From positions 186,001 to 250,000 of the forward strand of contig NZ_KB891996.1 of NCBI RefSeq assembly GCF_000373625.1: 64,000 nt of DNA, given 5' to 3'. This document shows, in pieces, positions 15,508 through 24,633 of this stretch. This stretch comes from Streptomyces sp. LaPpAH-108 (GTDB taxonomy: Bacteria; Actinomycetota; Actinomycetes; Streptomycetales; Streptomycetaceae). The position numbers were made by a program, and so were the translations under genes. A model generated the notes under the pieces. It did no database searches and had not been told where the DNA came from. It worked only from the letters and a program-made list of their open reading frames with translations. Every line of letters begins with the position of its first letter. The first letter of the stretch is position 1.

Positions 15508-15526
15508 CGGAGCTTTTCCGTACCGC

Positions 15527-15703
15527 TCAGAAGTGGTGGGGCGGCTTCTCGTCGAGGAAGCGCTTCAGGTCGGCGGCGCTGTCGCCGACCGGGCGCTCGC
15601 CCCACCCCCGGTCGGTGTCGTCGGAGGACTGCTGGTTCAGCGGGTCGTCGAAGACGAGCGCGGCCTTGGGGTCGCGCGGCTCGGGTGCGGGGGCGCTGCT
15701 CAT
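15527..15703 (-). CDS. Small conserved hypothetical protein (58 aa)
   Basis: A short acidic protein from ATG 15703 with a GGTGG upstream. It is rich in Asp and Pro, has no membrane segment, and ends DLKRFLDEKPPHHF. Third codon positions are strongly G/C and the reading frame fits its interval between mscL and the flavin-reductase gene. It resembles a small protein family I associate with Streptomyces. The function is unknown. It is transcribed against mscL, ending 19 nt from it. Confidence 0.6.
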   Translation of the reverse strand: MSSAPAPEPRDPKAALVFDDPLNQQSSDDTDRGWGERPVGDSAADLKRFLDEKPPHHF

Positions 15704-15777
15704 GCCACCAGGGTACGGCCGCCCCGCCCCGGCATCGTTCGGCGACCACCGAACCGACCGGTTCCTAGGCTCCCGCC

Positions 15778-16437
15778 ATGAACACGATGACACCGTCCGA
15801 CCAGGTGACCTCCGACCATGTGACCATCGAGCCGAGCATCCTCTACTTCGGGACACCGGTGGTGCTCCTGACCACGGAGAACGAGGACGGCTCGGTCAAC
15901 CTCGCCCCGATGTCCTCCGCCTGGGCGCTCGGCCGGACGGTCGTCCTGGGGCTCGGCCGCGAGGGCCAGACCGCGCGCAACCTGAGCAGCCGCCCGGACC
16001 TGGTGATCAGCCTGCCCGGCCCGGAGCAGTGGCGGGCGGTGGAGCGCCTGGCCCCGCTGACCGGCCGCTGTCCGGTCCCGCCGACGAAGGCGAAGGGCTG
16101 CCGGTACGAACCGGACAAGTTCGCCGCCTCAGGTCTGCGCCCGGAGCCCTCCCATCTGGTCCGCCCACCCCGGGTGGCGGAGTGCCCCCTCCAGCTGGAG
16201 GCTCGCGCCGAGCGCGTTCGGCCGGACGTCTCGGGCGACCACCTGATCGTGGAGACCCGGGTCCACAAGGTCCACGCGGCCCCCCGCCTCCTCGTCCCGG
16301 GCAGCCAGCACATCGACCCGGCCGCCTGGAGCCCGTTGATCTACAACTTCCGCCACTACTTCGGCCTGGGTCCGGAGCTGGGCCACTCGTATCGCACGCA
16401 GACGCCCCGGGACACGGCGGCCGTGGAAGCGGTGTGA
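15778..16437 (+). CDS. Flavin-reductase-like domain protein
   Basis: A 219-residue protein with the split-barrel FMN-binding fold of flavin-reductase-like proteins. Features seen are PSILYFGTPVVLLTTENEDG, SVNLAPMSSAWALGRTVVLGL and RNLSSRPDLVISLP, followed by a C-terminal half with the strand HLIVETRVHKVHA. These proteins bind flavin and often act in small oxidoreductase reactions; the partner here is unknown. ATG at 15778 is the first start of the frame. The P1 peptidase gene follows 30 nt later. Confidence 0.78.
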   Translation: MNTMTPSDQVTSDHVTIEPSILYFGTPVVLLTTENEDGSVNLAPMSSAWALGRTVVLGLGREGQTARNLSSRPDLVISLPGPEQWRAVERLAPLTGRCPVPPTKAKGCRYEPDKFAASGLRPEPSHLVRPPRVAECPLQLEARAERVRPDVSGDHLIVETRVHKVHAAPRLLVPGSQHIDPAAWSPLIYNFRHYFGLGPELGHSYRTQTPRDTAAVEAV

Positions 16438-16467
16438 GTCCGGGGGCGCCGGGTCAGACTGAGGGGC

Positions 16468-17508
16468 ATGGCGGCTGACGCGGTGAGTGATGTCGGGGGT
16501 GTGCGGGTCGGGCATGCCACGCGGGACGGGGACGGGTGGCTGACCGGGGTGACCGTCGTGCTGGCACCGGAGGGCGGTGCCGTCGCCGCCGTGGATGTGC
16601 GCGGGGGCGGGCCGGGCACCAAGGAGACCGACGCGCTGGACCCGCGCAACGTGGTGCGGACGGTGGACGCCCTCGTGCTCACCGGCGGGAGTGCCTACGG
16701 GCTCGACGCCGCGTCCGGGGTGATGGCCTGGCTGGAGGAGCGGGGGCGCGGGGTGCGGGTCGGGGCGGACCCGGCGCATGTCGTGCCGGTCGTGCCCGCG
16801 GCCTGTCTCTTCGATCTGGGGCGCGGCGGGGACTTCCGGGCCCGGCCGGACGCGGCGCTGGGACGCGAGGCGGTCGAGGCCGCCGCGGCGAGTGAGCCGG
16901 GCGCCGGGGTGCCCGAGGGGTGTGTGGGCGCGGGGACCGGGGCCGCCGCCGGGGTGCTCAAGGGCGGGGTCGGCAGTGCGAGCACGGTGCTGGAGTCGGG
17001 GATCACGGTGGGCGCGCTCGCGGTGGTGAACGCGGCCGGGTCGGTGCTGGAGCCCGAAACCGGCTTGCTGTACGGGGAGTTGTTCGAGGGGAGGCTGACG
17101 TGTCCGGAGCGGTCGGTGCACGAGGCGGCGCGGCGGCGGCTGGCCGAGGTGGCCGCGCGGAACCCGGAGCCACCGCTCAACACCACGCTCGCGGTGGTCG
17201 CGACCGATGCCGACCTGACCAAGGCGCAGGCGCAGAAGCTGGCGGGCACCGCGCACGACGGCATCGCCCGGGCCGTACGGCCGGTGCATCTGCTGCACGA
17301 CGGCGACACGGTGTTCGCCCTGGCGACCGGCGCCCGGCCGCTCGATGCCGGGCGGCCCCTGGCGCTCAACGAAGTCCTCGCGGCGGGCGCGGATCTGGTG
17401 ACGCGCGCGATCGTGCGCGCCGTGCGCGCTGCGCGCCCGGTGGCCGGTCCGGGCGGCGAGTGGCCGTCGTACGAGGAGCTGTACGGGAACGGGGCGCGGG
17501 CGGAGTGA
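16468..17508 (+). CDS. P1 family peptidase (S58, DmpA/NylC-type)
   Basis: A 346-residue autoprocessing N-terminal nucleophile hydrolase. Visible are the N-terminal VGGVRVGHATRDGDGWLTGV, the central LVLTGGSAYGLDAASGVMAWLEERG, EGCVGAGTGAAAGVLKGGVG, and the cleavage region LNTTLAVVATDADLTKAQAQ near residue 240. There Asn-Thr would be the self-cleavage site with threonine as nucleophile, as in NylC. Members include L-aminopeptidases and beta-peptidyl aminopeptidases; the substrate here is unknown. The strand and the 30-nt gap suggest co-transcription with the flavin-reductase-like gene. Confidence 0.88.
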   Translation: MAADAVSDVGGVRVGHATRDGDGWLTGVTVVLAPEGGAVAAVDVRGGGPGTKETDALDPRNVVRTVDALVLTGGSAYGLDAASGVMAWLEERGRGVRVGADPAHVVPVVPAACLFDLGRGGDFRARPDAALGREAVEAAAASEPGAGVPEGCVGAGTGAAAGVLKGGVGSASTVLESGITVGALAVVNAAGSVLEPETGLLYGELFEGRLTCPERSVHEAARRRLAEVAARNPEPPLNTTLAVVATDADLTKAQAQKLAGTAHDGIARAVRPVHLLHDGDTVFALATGARPLDAGRPLALNEVLAAGADLVTRAIVRAVRAARPVAGPGGEWPSYEELYGNGARAE

Positions 17509-17718
17509 TCCGGTAACGCCCGCTTTTTCCAAGGCGGTTGGGGCTGCCGTGACAGAAGAAACGGACGGATTTTTTTCACGGAGGCCCAGCTCACGGGAAC
17601 CATCCGGGCGCGAGCGGCGTTTACCTGAAGTACGTTTCTCGGTTCCCGGGCACGATGTCCGACCGAGGGGCTACGGTATGCACCCACCAGGTGACATGCA
17701 GCGACGCCGGGAGAAACC

Positions 17719-18468
17719 TTGAGCGTTCCGTACGAGACGGCGGAGTACGAGTCCGCCGAGTCGCCCGAGTCTCCCGAGGAGCACCTCGAGCGGCTCCTCG
17801 GCCGCACCCTGAACTCCTTCGAGCTGCCCGACGAGGTGATACGCGTACTCGACTGCGCGCTGGCGCACGACAGTTCGCTGCACTCCGCGCACCACAGCGC
17901 GGGGCTGCACCGCGAGACGTACCGCCACACCTGGCTCCTCGCGGACGGCTCGGCGGTCACCCTGTGGGAGCTGGTCCACAACACCGCCCCGGGCGGTGAC
18001 GCCCAGCACGAGGTGTACATCGACGAGGAGGAACTGCAGACCGCGACCGCGCGTCTCGCGCTTCCCCAGGAGACCCCCGACTTCGAACTGCCGCTGCTGG
18101 CCGAGCTGTCGGCGGTCCCCGAGCCCCGCCATGTGTATGTCGCGGACAACTCGGCGGACCACGCCCGAAGGCTGCTGCGCCGCGCGGAGAACCCGGACCG
18201 CCCGGACGCGGAGACGGCGGCGCTGCTCGCGACGACCGCCGCGCACCAGATCACCCAGGCTTTCGGCCGCCCCGGCCGCAAGACCGCGCGGGCCGGGCTG
18301 AGCTTCGCGCTGTACGAGCACGCGTTCCTGCTGCGGGACGGCCGGGAGGTCTCCCTGTGGGAGGTCGAGCACACGGCGACGCCGGACGGGCGGCACATGT
18401 GCGAGGTGTACACGAGCCAGGACGCCGCCCGGGACGCCATGGAGCGGCGGGCGGCGGCGCACGGCTGA
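17719..18468 (+). CDS. DUF6227 family protein with internal duplication
   Basis: A 249-residue soluble, acidic protein of a family I know from Streptomyces as DUF6227. Two similar modules are visible. The first contains YRHTWLLADGSAVTLWELVH and HEVYIDEEELQTATARL. The second contains YEHAFLLRDGREVSLWEVEH and CEVYTSQDAARDAMERR. TTG at 17719 follows GGGAG with 5-nt spacing. No catalytic motif is recognisable. A 16-bp terminator stem lies 80 nt after the stop. Function unknown. Confidence 0.75.
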   Translation: MSVPYETAEYESAESPESPEEHLERLLGRTLNSFELPDEVIRVLDCALAHDSSLHSAHHSAGLHRETYRHTWLLADGSAVTLWELVHNTAPGGDAQHEVYIDEEELQTATARLALPQETPDFELPLLAELSAVPEPRHVYVADNSADHARRLLRRAENPDRPDAETAALLATTAAHQITQAFGRPGRKTARAGLSFALYEHAFLLRDGREVSLWEVEHTATPDGRHMCEVYTSQDAARDAMERRAAAHG

Positions 18469-18548
18469 CGGTTCGGCCCCGCCGGACACCCCTGAGAACC
18501 CGAGAATCCCGAGAACCCTGAAAACCCCGTAGGCCCCGGGCAGCGGAA

Positions 18549-18591
18549 AGGCGTCACGGCCCGGGACTCGGAGGTCCGGGCCGTGACGCCT
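18549..18591. terminator. Bidirectional terminator between DUF6227 gene and fruA
   Basis: A perfect 16-bp stem (18549-18564 with 18576-18591) with an 11-nt loop, placed between two convergent genes. No poly-T tract is present. Confidence 0.85.
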
Positions 18592-18611
18592 CGCGTCGAA
18601 GGCGGCAGCCG

Positions 18612-20747
18612 TCAGGCGGCTATCGGCTGCTTCGCGTTCCCCGTGTCCCGCGCCGGGGTCTCGGCGGAGCCGGAGGCCGCGTCCCCGGGCTGCTTGCGGG
18701 TGCCCTTGAGGAGGATCACCAGGGCGGTGCTGACGCAGACGCCTGCGGCGATGGCGACCAGGTAGAGGAACGCGTTGCCGATCAGCGGGACCACGAAGAT
18801 GCCGCCGTGCGGGGCGCGCAGGGTCGCGCCGAACATCATCGACAGCGAACCGGTGACCGCGCCGCCGACCATCGCGGACGGGATGACCCGCAGCGGGTCG
18901 GCCGCCGCGAACGGGATCGCGCCCTCGGAGATGAAGGAGGCACCGAGGACCCAGGCGGCCTTGCCGTTCTCGCGCTCGGTCGGGGTGAAGAGCTTGCCGC
19001 GCACGGTGGTGGCCAGAGCCATCGCCAGCGGCGGGACCATGCCGGCCGCCATCACCGCGGCCATGATCTTCATCGCGGAGTCGCTGGGGCTGGCGACGGC
19101 GATACCGGCGGTGGCGAAGGTGTAGGCCACCTTGTTGACCGGGCCGCCGAGGTCGAAGCACATCATCAGGCCGAGAAGGGCGCCGAGCAGGATGGCGTTG
19201 GTGCCGGTGAGGCCGTTGAGCCAGTCGGTCATGCCCTTCTGGGCGGCGGCGATGGGCTTGCCGATCACCACGAACATCAGGAAGCCGACGATCGCCGAGG
19301 AGATCAGCGGGATCACCACCACCGGCATGATGCCGCGCAGCGCCGCCGGGATGTTGACCCGCTGGATCGCCATCACCACGCCACCGGCGATCAGACCGGC
19401 CGCGAGGCCGCCGAGGAAGCCCGCGTTGATGCTGAGCGAGATCGCGCCGCCGACGAAGCCGGGCACGAGTCCGGGGCGGTCGGCCATGCCGTAGGCGATG
19501 TAACCGGCGAGGACCGGGACCAGGAAGTTGAAGGCCATGCCGCCGATCTGGAACAGCAGCGCGCCCCAGCTGTCGGCCTGGGTCCACACGAAGTGGTCCA
19601 TGACGGAGGGGGCCTTGTTGACCGTCCAGCCGCCGATCGCGAAGCCGAGGGCGATGAGCAGACCGCCCGCGGCGACGAACGGGACCATGTAGCTGACGCC
19701 GGACATCAGCCACTTGCGGAGCTTGGTGCCATAGCCCTCGGTGGAGTCGCCCGCGCGTTCCACGGGGGTTCCTCCGGCCGCGCCCGCCGGAGCGGTCCTC
19801 TCGCCGCGTTCCGCCTTGGCGCGGACCTCGGTGATGAGGTCGGCGGGGCGGTTGATGCCCGCCTTCACGCCGACGTCCACGGTGGGCTTGCCCGCGAAGC
19901 GGTCCTTCTCGCGCACCGGCACGTCATGGGCGAAGATCACGGCGTCCGCCGCCGCGATCACGGCCGGGTCGAGCCGGGTGAAGCCCGCCGAGCCCTGCGT
20001 CTCCACGACCAGCTCGACGCCCGCCTCGCGGCCCGCGTTCTCCAGCGACTCGGCCGCCATGTAGGTGTGGGCGATACCGGTGGGGCAGGAGGTGACGGCG
20101 ACGATACGGAAGGGCGGCGCCTGCGGAGCGGCCTCGGCAGGGGTTCCCGCCTCCGGGGCTGCCTCCGGGGCCTTTTCCGTGGCCGTCGCGGCCTTACTAC
20201 CCGCCGCGGCGTCGGCGGAGGCCGCCGCCGACGCCGTGGCGGTGTCCTCGGGGGCGCTCGCCGCGCCCTCCACACCCCCGGCACCCTTCGCCGCAGCCGC
20301 CGGAGGCTCCTCGCCCCGGATCAGCGCAGCCGCCGTACCCGGGTCGGAGACCGCCCGCAGCGCGTCGGTGAACTCGGTGTTCATCAGCTGGCGCGCCAGC
20401 GAGGAGAGGATCGTGAGGTGGGCGTCGTCGGCGCCCGCCGGGGCGGCGATCAGGAAGATCAGGTCGGCCGGGCCGTCCGCCGCGCCGAAGTCGATCCCGG
20501 CCGCGCTGCGCCCGAAGGCGAGCGTCGGCTCGGTGACGTGTTCGCTGCGGCAGTGCGGGATGCCGATGCCGCCGTCCAGGCCGGTCGGCATCTGCGCCTC
20601 ACGGGCGGCCACGTCGGCGAGGAAGCCCTCCAGGTCGGTCACCCGGCCCTGGGCCACCATCCGTTCGGCGAGGGCGCGCGCCGCCGCTTCCTTGCTCTCG
20701 GCGGACAGGTCGAGGTCGACCAGATCCGCGGTGATCATCTCGCTCAT
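18612..20747 (-). CDS. fruA: Fructose-specific PTS enzyme IIABC
   Basis: A 711-residue permease. An N-terminal EIIA domain has the phosphorylated histidine in GIPHCRSEH (His65). An Ala/Pro/Glu-rich linker leads to an EIIB domain with the active cysteine in VTSCPTGIAHTYMAAE. The C-terminal EIIC domain has about 8-9 membrane segments from LMSGVSYMVPFVAAGGLLIA. It imports fructose and phosphorylates it to fructose-1-phosphate, which FruK converts further. The start ATG 20747 has a GGAG site. It is the last gene of the leftward fruR-fruK-fruA set, 177 nt after fruK. Confidence 0.95.
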   Translation of the reverse strand: MSEMITADLVDLDLSAESKEAAARALAERMVAQGRVTDLEGFLADVAAREAQMPTGLDGGIGIPHCRSEHVTEPTLAFGRSAAGIDFGAADGPADLIFLIAAPAGADDAHLTILSSLARQLMNTEFTDALRAVSDPGTAAALIRGEEPPAAAAKGAGGVEGAASAPEDTATASAAASADAAAGSKAATATEKAPEAAPEAGTPAEAAPQAPPFRIVAVTSCPTGIAHTYMAAESLENAGREAGVELVVETQGSAGFTRLDPAVIAAADAVIFAHDVPVREKDRFAGKPTVDVGVKAGINRPADLITEVRAKAERGERTAPAGAAGGTPVERAGDSTEGYGTKLRKWLMSGVSYMVPFVAAGGLLIALGFAIGGWTVNKAPSVMDHFVWTQADSWGALLFQIGGMAFNFLVPVLAGYIAYGMADRPGLVPGFVGGAISLSINAGFLGGLAAGLIAGGVVMAIQRVNIPAALRGIMPVVVIPLISSAIVGFLMFVVIGKPIAAAQKGMTDWLNGLTGTNAILLGALLGLMMCFDLGGPVNKVAYTFATAGIAVASPSDSAMKIMAAVMAAGMVPPLAMALATTVRGKLFTPTERENGKAAWVLGASFISEGAIPFAAADPLRVIPSAMVGGAVTGSLSMMFGATLRAPHGGIFVVPLIGNAFLYLVAIAAGVCVSTALVILLKGTRKQPGDAASGSAETPARDTGNAKQPIAA

Positions 20748-20924
20748 CGCGGGCTCCTTTGCTCGCGTATCGCCCGGGGCGTGGGGTGGGCGTGACGGGG
20801 GACGAGGGTGGTGCTGTGGGGGAAGCAGGGGTGGATCGGGGCGGGCACGGCACCGGCCGCCCGGGGGGATCGTCGAGCGGAGAACGCGGCCTTCATGGCC
20901 CCGGCCCCCTCGATGCGGCGGTGC

Positions 20925-21872
20925 TCATGACACCGGCTCCCTGAGCGGTCGGTCGGACGGGATGTCCGCCGTGACCGTCACACCCGCCGGGTCCAGATCG
21001 GCGGGCGTCGGCATCACACTGCCGGGCAGCTGCACGGCGGCGGCGCCGTGCGCGACGGCGGAGGCCAGGGCCTCCGGGCCACTGCCGCCCGCTATCAGGA
21101 AACCGGCGAGCGAGGAGTCACCGGCGCCGACGTTGCTGCGTACGGCGTCGACGGGCGCGGTCGCGAACCAGGCGCCGTCGCCGTCCACGAGCAGCTGGCC
21201 GTCGGCGCCGAGGCTGGCGAGCACGGCACGGGCGCCCATCGCGCGCAGTTCCTCGGCGGCCTTGACCGCGTCGCCCACGGTGAGCAGCGGGCGTCCGACG
21301 GCCTCGGACAGTTCCTCGGCGTTGGGCTTGACCACGTCGGGCCGGGCGCGCAGGGCCTCGGACAGCGCGGGCCCCGAGGTGTCCAGGGCGATGCGCTTGC
21401 CCGCGGCGTGCGCCCGGGTGACGAGGTCGGCGTACCAGGCGGGGGCCAGACCCCGGGGCAGGCTGCCGCAGCAGGCGATCCAGTCCGCGCCGTCGGCGTG
21501 CGCGCGGACGGTGTCGAGCAGCGACTCCTGCTCGTCCGGGGAGAGTTCGGGCCCCGGCGCGTTGATCTTCGTGAGGACGCCGTCGGCCTCCGCGAGCGCG
21601 ATGTTGGACCGGGTGGCCCCGGCGATCGGCACCGGGGCGACCTCGATGCCCTGCGCGTCGAGCAGCTCGGAGATGAGCGCGCCGGGGGCGCCGCCCAGGG
21701 GCAGTACGGCGACGGTGCGCCGTCCGGCGGCGGCCACGGCCCGCGAGACGTTCACGCCCTTGCCGCCCGGGTCCATGCGCTCGCCGGAGGCGCGGATGAC
21801 CTCGCCGCGCTCCAGGGCGGGGACCTCGTAGGTGCGGTCCAGCGACGGGTTCGGGGTGACGGTGAGGATCAT
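20925..21872 (-). CDS. fruK: 1-phosphofructokinase
   Basis: A 315-residue PfkB-family kinase that phosphorylates fructose-1-phosphate to fructose-1,6-bisphosphate. Motifs: MILTVTPNPSLDRTYEVP at the N terminus, the GGKGVNVSRAVAAAG substrate loop, VVKPNAEELSEAVGR, and the ATP/anion-hole motif SNVGAGDSSLAGFL. The ATG overlaps the fruR stop as ATGA, so it is translationally coupled to fruR. It lies upstream of fruA, completing the fructose operon. Confidence 0.95.
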   Translation of the reverse strand: MILTVTPNPSLDRTYEVPALERGEVIRASGERMDPGGKGVNVSRAVAAAGRRTVAVLPLGGAPGALISELLDAQGIEVAPVPIAGATRSNIALAEADGVLTKINAPGPELSPDEQESLLDTVRAHADGADWIACCGSLPRGLAPAWYADLVTRAHAAGKRIALDTSGPALSEALRARPDVVKPNAEELSEAVGRPLLTVGDAVKAAEELRAMGARAVLASLGADGQLLVDGDGAWFATAPVDAVRSNVGAGDSSLAGFLIAGGSGPEALASAVAHGAAAVQLPGSVMPTPADLDPAGVTVTADIPSDRPLREPVS

Positions 21873-22630
21873 GCGCGTACTACTTCCGTGCCGCCGCGCT
21901 CGATGGCGGTCGCGTCGTCGGGGCTCAGCCCGCTGTCGGTGATCAGCAGGTCCACGTCGTCAAGACCGGCGAAGCGGGCGAAGTGTTCCTGGCCGTGCTT
22001 GGCGGAGTCCGCGAGGAGGACGACCCGGCGCGCGGCGGCGACGGCCGCGCGCTTGACGGCGGATTCCGCGAGGTCGGGGGTGGTCAGACCGTGCTCGGCG
22101 GAGAAGCCGTTGGCGGCGACGAAGGCCACGTCGGCGCGGATCTCGCCGTAGGCGCGCAGCGCCCAGGCGTCCACGGCCGCGCGGGTACGGTGCCGGACCC
22201 GGCCGCCGATCAGATGCAGCTGGATGCCCGGGTGGTCCGCGAGGCGGGCGGCGATGGGCAGGCTGTGGGTGACGACGGTGAGCGAGGACTCCAGCGGGAG
22301 CGCGGCGGCCAGGCGGGCCACCGTCGTACCGGCGTCGAGGATCACCGTGCCGTCGACCGGCAGTTCGGCGAGGGCCGCCTTGGCGATGCGGTCCTTCTCG
22401 TCGGCGGCGGTGGACTCGCGCTCGGTGAGGTCGGGCTCGAAGTCGAGACGGCCTGACGGGATGGCCCCGCCGTGCACCCGGCGGACCAGGCCCGCGCGGT
22501 CGAGGGCCTTCAGGTCGCGGCGGATCGTCTCGGCCGTGACCTGGAACTCCTCGGCCAGCGACAGCACGTCCACCCGGCCGCCCTCACGGGCGAGCCGGAG
22601 GATCGCCTGCTGCCGCTCCGGTGCGTACAT
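21869..22630 (-). CDS. fruR: DeoR-family fructose operon regulator
   Basis: A 253-residue regulator. The N-terminal winged helix (MYAPERQQAILRLAREGGRV, EEFQVTAETIRRDLKALDRAGLVRRVHGGA) is the DeoR signature. The C-terminal sugar-phosphate sensor domain contains VILDAGTTVARLAAALP and VVTHSLPIAARL. It probably represses fruRKA until fructose-1-phosphate accumulates. ATG at 22630 follows a GAGGCGGCGGAG stretch and gives the usual family N terminus; an upstream ATG at 22684 would add 18 residues. Inverted repeats upstream are candidate operators. Confidence 0.92.
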   Translation of the reverse strand: MYAPERQQAILRLAREGGRVDVLSLAEEFQVTAETIRRDLKALDRAGLVRRVHGGAIPSGRLDFEPDLTERESTAADEKDRIAKAALAELPVDGTVILDAGTTVARLAAALPLESSLTVVTHSLPIAARLADHPGIQLHLIGGRVRHRTRAAVDAWALRAYGEIRADVAFVAANGFSAEHGLTTPDLAESAVKRAAVAAARRVVLLADSAKHGQEHFARFAGLDDVDLLITDSGLSPDDATAIERGGTEVVRA

Positions 22631-22718
22631 CTCCGCCGCCTCCGCGTCGTCTCCGGCCGGTCGTCCGGTCGTCGTACGGTCCACTCGTCTCGTCCCACGC
22701 GTCCGGCCATCGCCATTG

Positions 22719-22797
22719 ATGCCCGAACGTGTGGTTTCACTCGGAGGCTACGCCGGGATTTCCGGAAAGTAAACGGGTTCGGACTTTATTCGGGCAT
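22719..22797. promoter_or_regulatory. Candidate FruR operator region
   Basis: ATGCCCGAA (22719-22727) and its exact complement TTCGGGCAT (22789-22797) bracket the space upstream of fruR. Between them lies the perfect palindrome TTTCCGGAAA (22759-22768). The region separates fruR from the divergent WYL regulator and could serve either promoter. Confidence 0.5.
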
Positions 22798-22880
22798 GAA
22801 CGGACTCCCGGGCGGACAGGAACGGACCCGCTCGGGGAAAGCGGCCAGCCCCTGTCCTCCTTCTCGGTCATCCTCGACCC

Positions 22881-23855
22881 ATGACGACGGACACCCCGGC
22901 CCGGCTCCTGCGCCTCCTCTCCCTCCTCCAGAGCCCGCGCGAGTGGCCCGGCGGCGAGCTGGCGGACCGGCTCGGGGTCTCGCGCCGCACCGTGCGCCGG
23001 GACGTCGAGCGGCTGCGCGAGCTGGGCTACCCGGTGCGGGCCACGCTGGGCGCCGAGGGCGGGTACCGGCTGGTCGCGGGCAAGGCGATGCCCCCGCTGC
23101 TGCTCGACGACGAGGAGGCCGTGGCCATCGCGGTCGGGCTGCGCGCCGGGGCCGGGCACGCGGTGGCGGGCATGGACGAGGCGTCGGTACGGGCGCTCGC
23201 GAAACTGGAGCAGGTGCTGCCCGCCCGGCTGCGCCACCGCGTGACCACCCTCCAGGCCGCGACCACCCCGCTGACCGGCGGCGACGGCCCGACCATCGCG
23301 CCGGAGACGCTGACCGCGCTGGCCTCGGCGGTCACCGGGCGCGAACGGCTGCGGTTCGCCTACCGCGCCGGGGACGGCGGCGAGTCCCACCGCCTGACCG
23401 AGCCGTACCGCCTGGTGTCCACCGGGACGCGCTGGTACCTCGTCGCCTACGACCTGGAGCGCGAGGACTGGCGCACCTTCCGCGTGGACCGGCTGAGCGA
23501 ACCCTTCGCCACGGGGGCCCGCTTCACTCCCCGGGACCTCCCCGAGGGCGGAGTGGAGGAGTATCTGCGCCGCTCGATCCGGCACCACCAGGACAGCTAC
23601 GCCTTCACCGTCCGCTTCACCGACGCGCCCGAGACGGTCGCCGCCCGGCTGCCCAAGTGGCTTGGTTCGCTGGAGAGTTACGGGGACGGCGGCTCGGTGC
23701 TCACGGGCACGAGCAGCGAGCCGGTGGAGTGGCTGGCGGTACGACTGGGGCTCGCGGGGTACGAGTTCACGGTCCTGGAGCCGGAGGAACTGGTGCTGTG
23801 CGTACGGGAGTTGGGCGGGCGCCTGAGCCGGGCGGCGGGCACTCCCACCCCGTAG
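22881..23855 (+). CDS. WYL-domain helix-turn-helix transcriptional regulator
   Basis: A 324-residue YafY-type regulator. The N-terminal winged helix is ARLLRLLSLLQSPREWPGGE to LGVSRRTVRRDVERLRELGY, followed by GAEGGYRLVAG. The central WYL domain shows the motif GTRWYLVAYDLEREDWRTFR, and a C-terminal WCX-like extension ends the protein. WYL domains bind nucleic acids or nucleotide-like ligands, often controlling stress or defence genes; the target here is unknown. ATG at 22881 diverges from fruR and converges on the TetR gene, 13 nt from its end. Confidence 0.88.
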   Translation: MTTDTPARLLRLLSLLQSPREWPGGELADRLGVSRRTVRRDVERLRELGYPVRATLGAEGGYRLVAGKAMPPLLLDDEEAVAIAVGLRAGAGHAVAGMDEASVRALAKLEQVLPARLRHRVTTLQAATTPLTGGDGPTIAPETLTALASAVTGRERLRFAYRAGDGGESHRLTEPYRLVSTGTRWYLVAYDLEREDWRTFRVDRLSEPFATGARFTPRDLPEGGVEEYLRRSIRHHQDSYAFTVRFTDAPETVAARLPKWLGSLESYGDGGSVLTGTSSEPVEWLAVRLGLAGYEFTVLEPEELVLCVRELGGRLSRAAGTPTP

Positions 23856-23868
23856 CGCCCCTCAACTC

Positions 23869-24633
23869 CTAGCCCTCCCCCGGCTCTTCCTCCCAGTCGA
23901 ACCCCGCCAGCGCCTCCAGGTTGCGCAGAGCCAGCGCGGCCGGGCCCGTGGCGCCGGTGTGCGGGGCGGCGGTCTGGGCCCAGGACTCGACGGCGACCCG
24001 CACGGCCGCCCCCGCGACGGCGGCGGCGAAGCGGAGCCGGGGGGTGAGGGGGGCGGGCCCGGTCTCGGCGGGGGCGGACCCGGCAACGTTGTCGGAGCCG
24101 TCCACCGGGCCGCTTCCCGGCTCCGCCGTCCGCCGCTCCGCCAGTACCCGCGCCAGTTCCTCCTCCGCCTCCTGGCAGACCTCCGCCCACACCTTGCGCA
24201 GGGCGGGACCGGTGTGGGCCATGCGGATGAGGGTGCGGGCCCACTCCCAGGTGGAGGCGGAGACGCCGCTGCCGGGGGCGAGGGTGTGCTCGACCGCGTG
24301 GCGCAGCGCCTCGGGGATGGTGAGGTGGGCCGGGGCGGTGCGGACCGCCTCGGTCCAGCAGGCGGCTCCGGCCGCGTAGAGCGGGGCGACCGCCTCTTCC
24401 TTCGAGGCGAAGTAGCGGTAGAAGGTGCGCGGGGCGATGCCCGCCGCCTGGGCGATGTCCTCGGCGCGGGTGGTCTTCAGGCCCTGCCGGACGAACAGGG
24501 TGGCCGCCGCGCGGGCGATCTCCATGCGGGTCTCGGCCTTCCGGCGCTCGGTCAGGGACGCCGAGGGCGAGGCCGGAAAACGCTGCCGGTGTGCTGTGGT
24601 GCCGGTGGTGCCGGTGGTACGGGTGGTGCTCAC
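23869..24633 (-). CDS. TetR-family transcriptional regulator
   Basis: A 254-residue regulator. After a Thr/Gly-rich N terminus the DNA-binding domain is clear: RRKAETRMEIARAAATLFVRQG, then TTRAEDIAQAAGIAPRTFYRYFASKEEAV. The ligand-binding part has a Pro/Gly-rich insertion and ends in acidic residues (DWEEEPGEG). No transporter or enzyme is directly divergent, so the target is unclear. It may be autoregulatory. It converges with the WYL gene. Confidence 0.87.
   Translation of the reverse strand: MSTTRTTGTTGTTAHRQRFPASPSASLTERRKAETRMEIARAAATLFVRQGLKTTRAEDIAQAAGIAPRTFYRYFASKEEAVAPLYAAGAACWTEAVRTAPAHLTIPEALRHAVEHTLAPGSGVSASTWEWARTLIRMAHTGPALRKVWAEVCQEAEEELARVLAERRTAEPGSGPVDGSDNVAGSAPAETGPAPLTPRLRFAAAVAGAAVRVAVESWAQTAAPHTGATGPAALALRNLEALAGFDWEEEPGEG

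Noticed and set aside
18807..20795. Rightward frame opposite fruA
   Set aside because: Rich in His/Asp/Gly/Arg as expected of antisense frames; fruA has all PTS active-site motifs.
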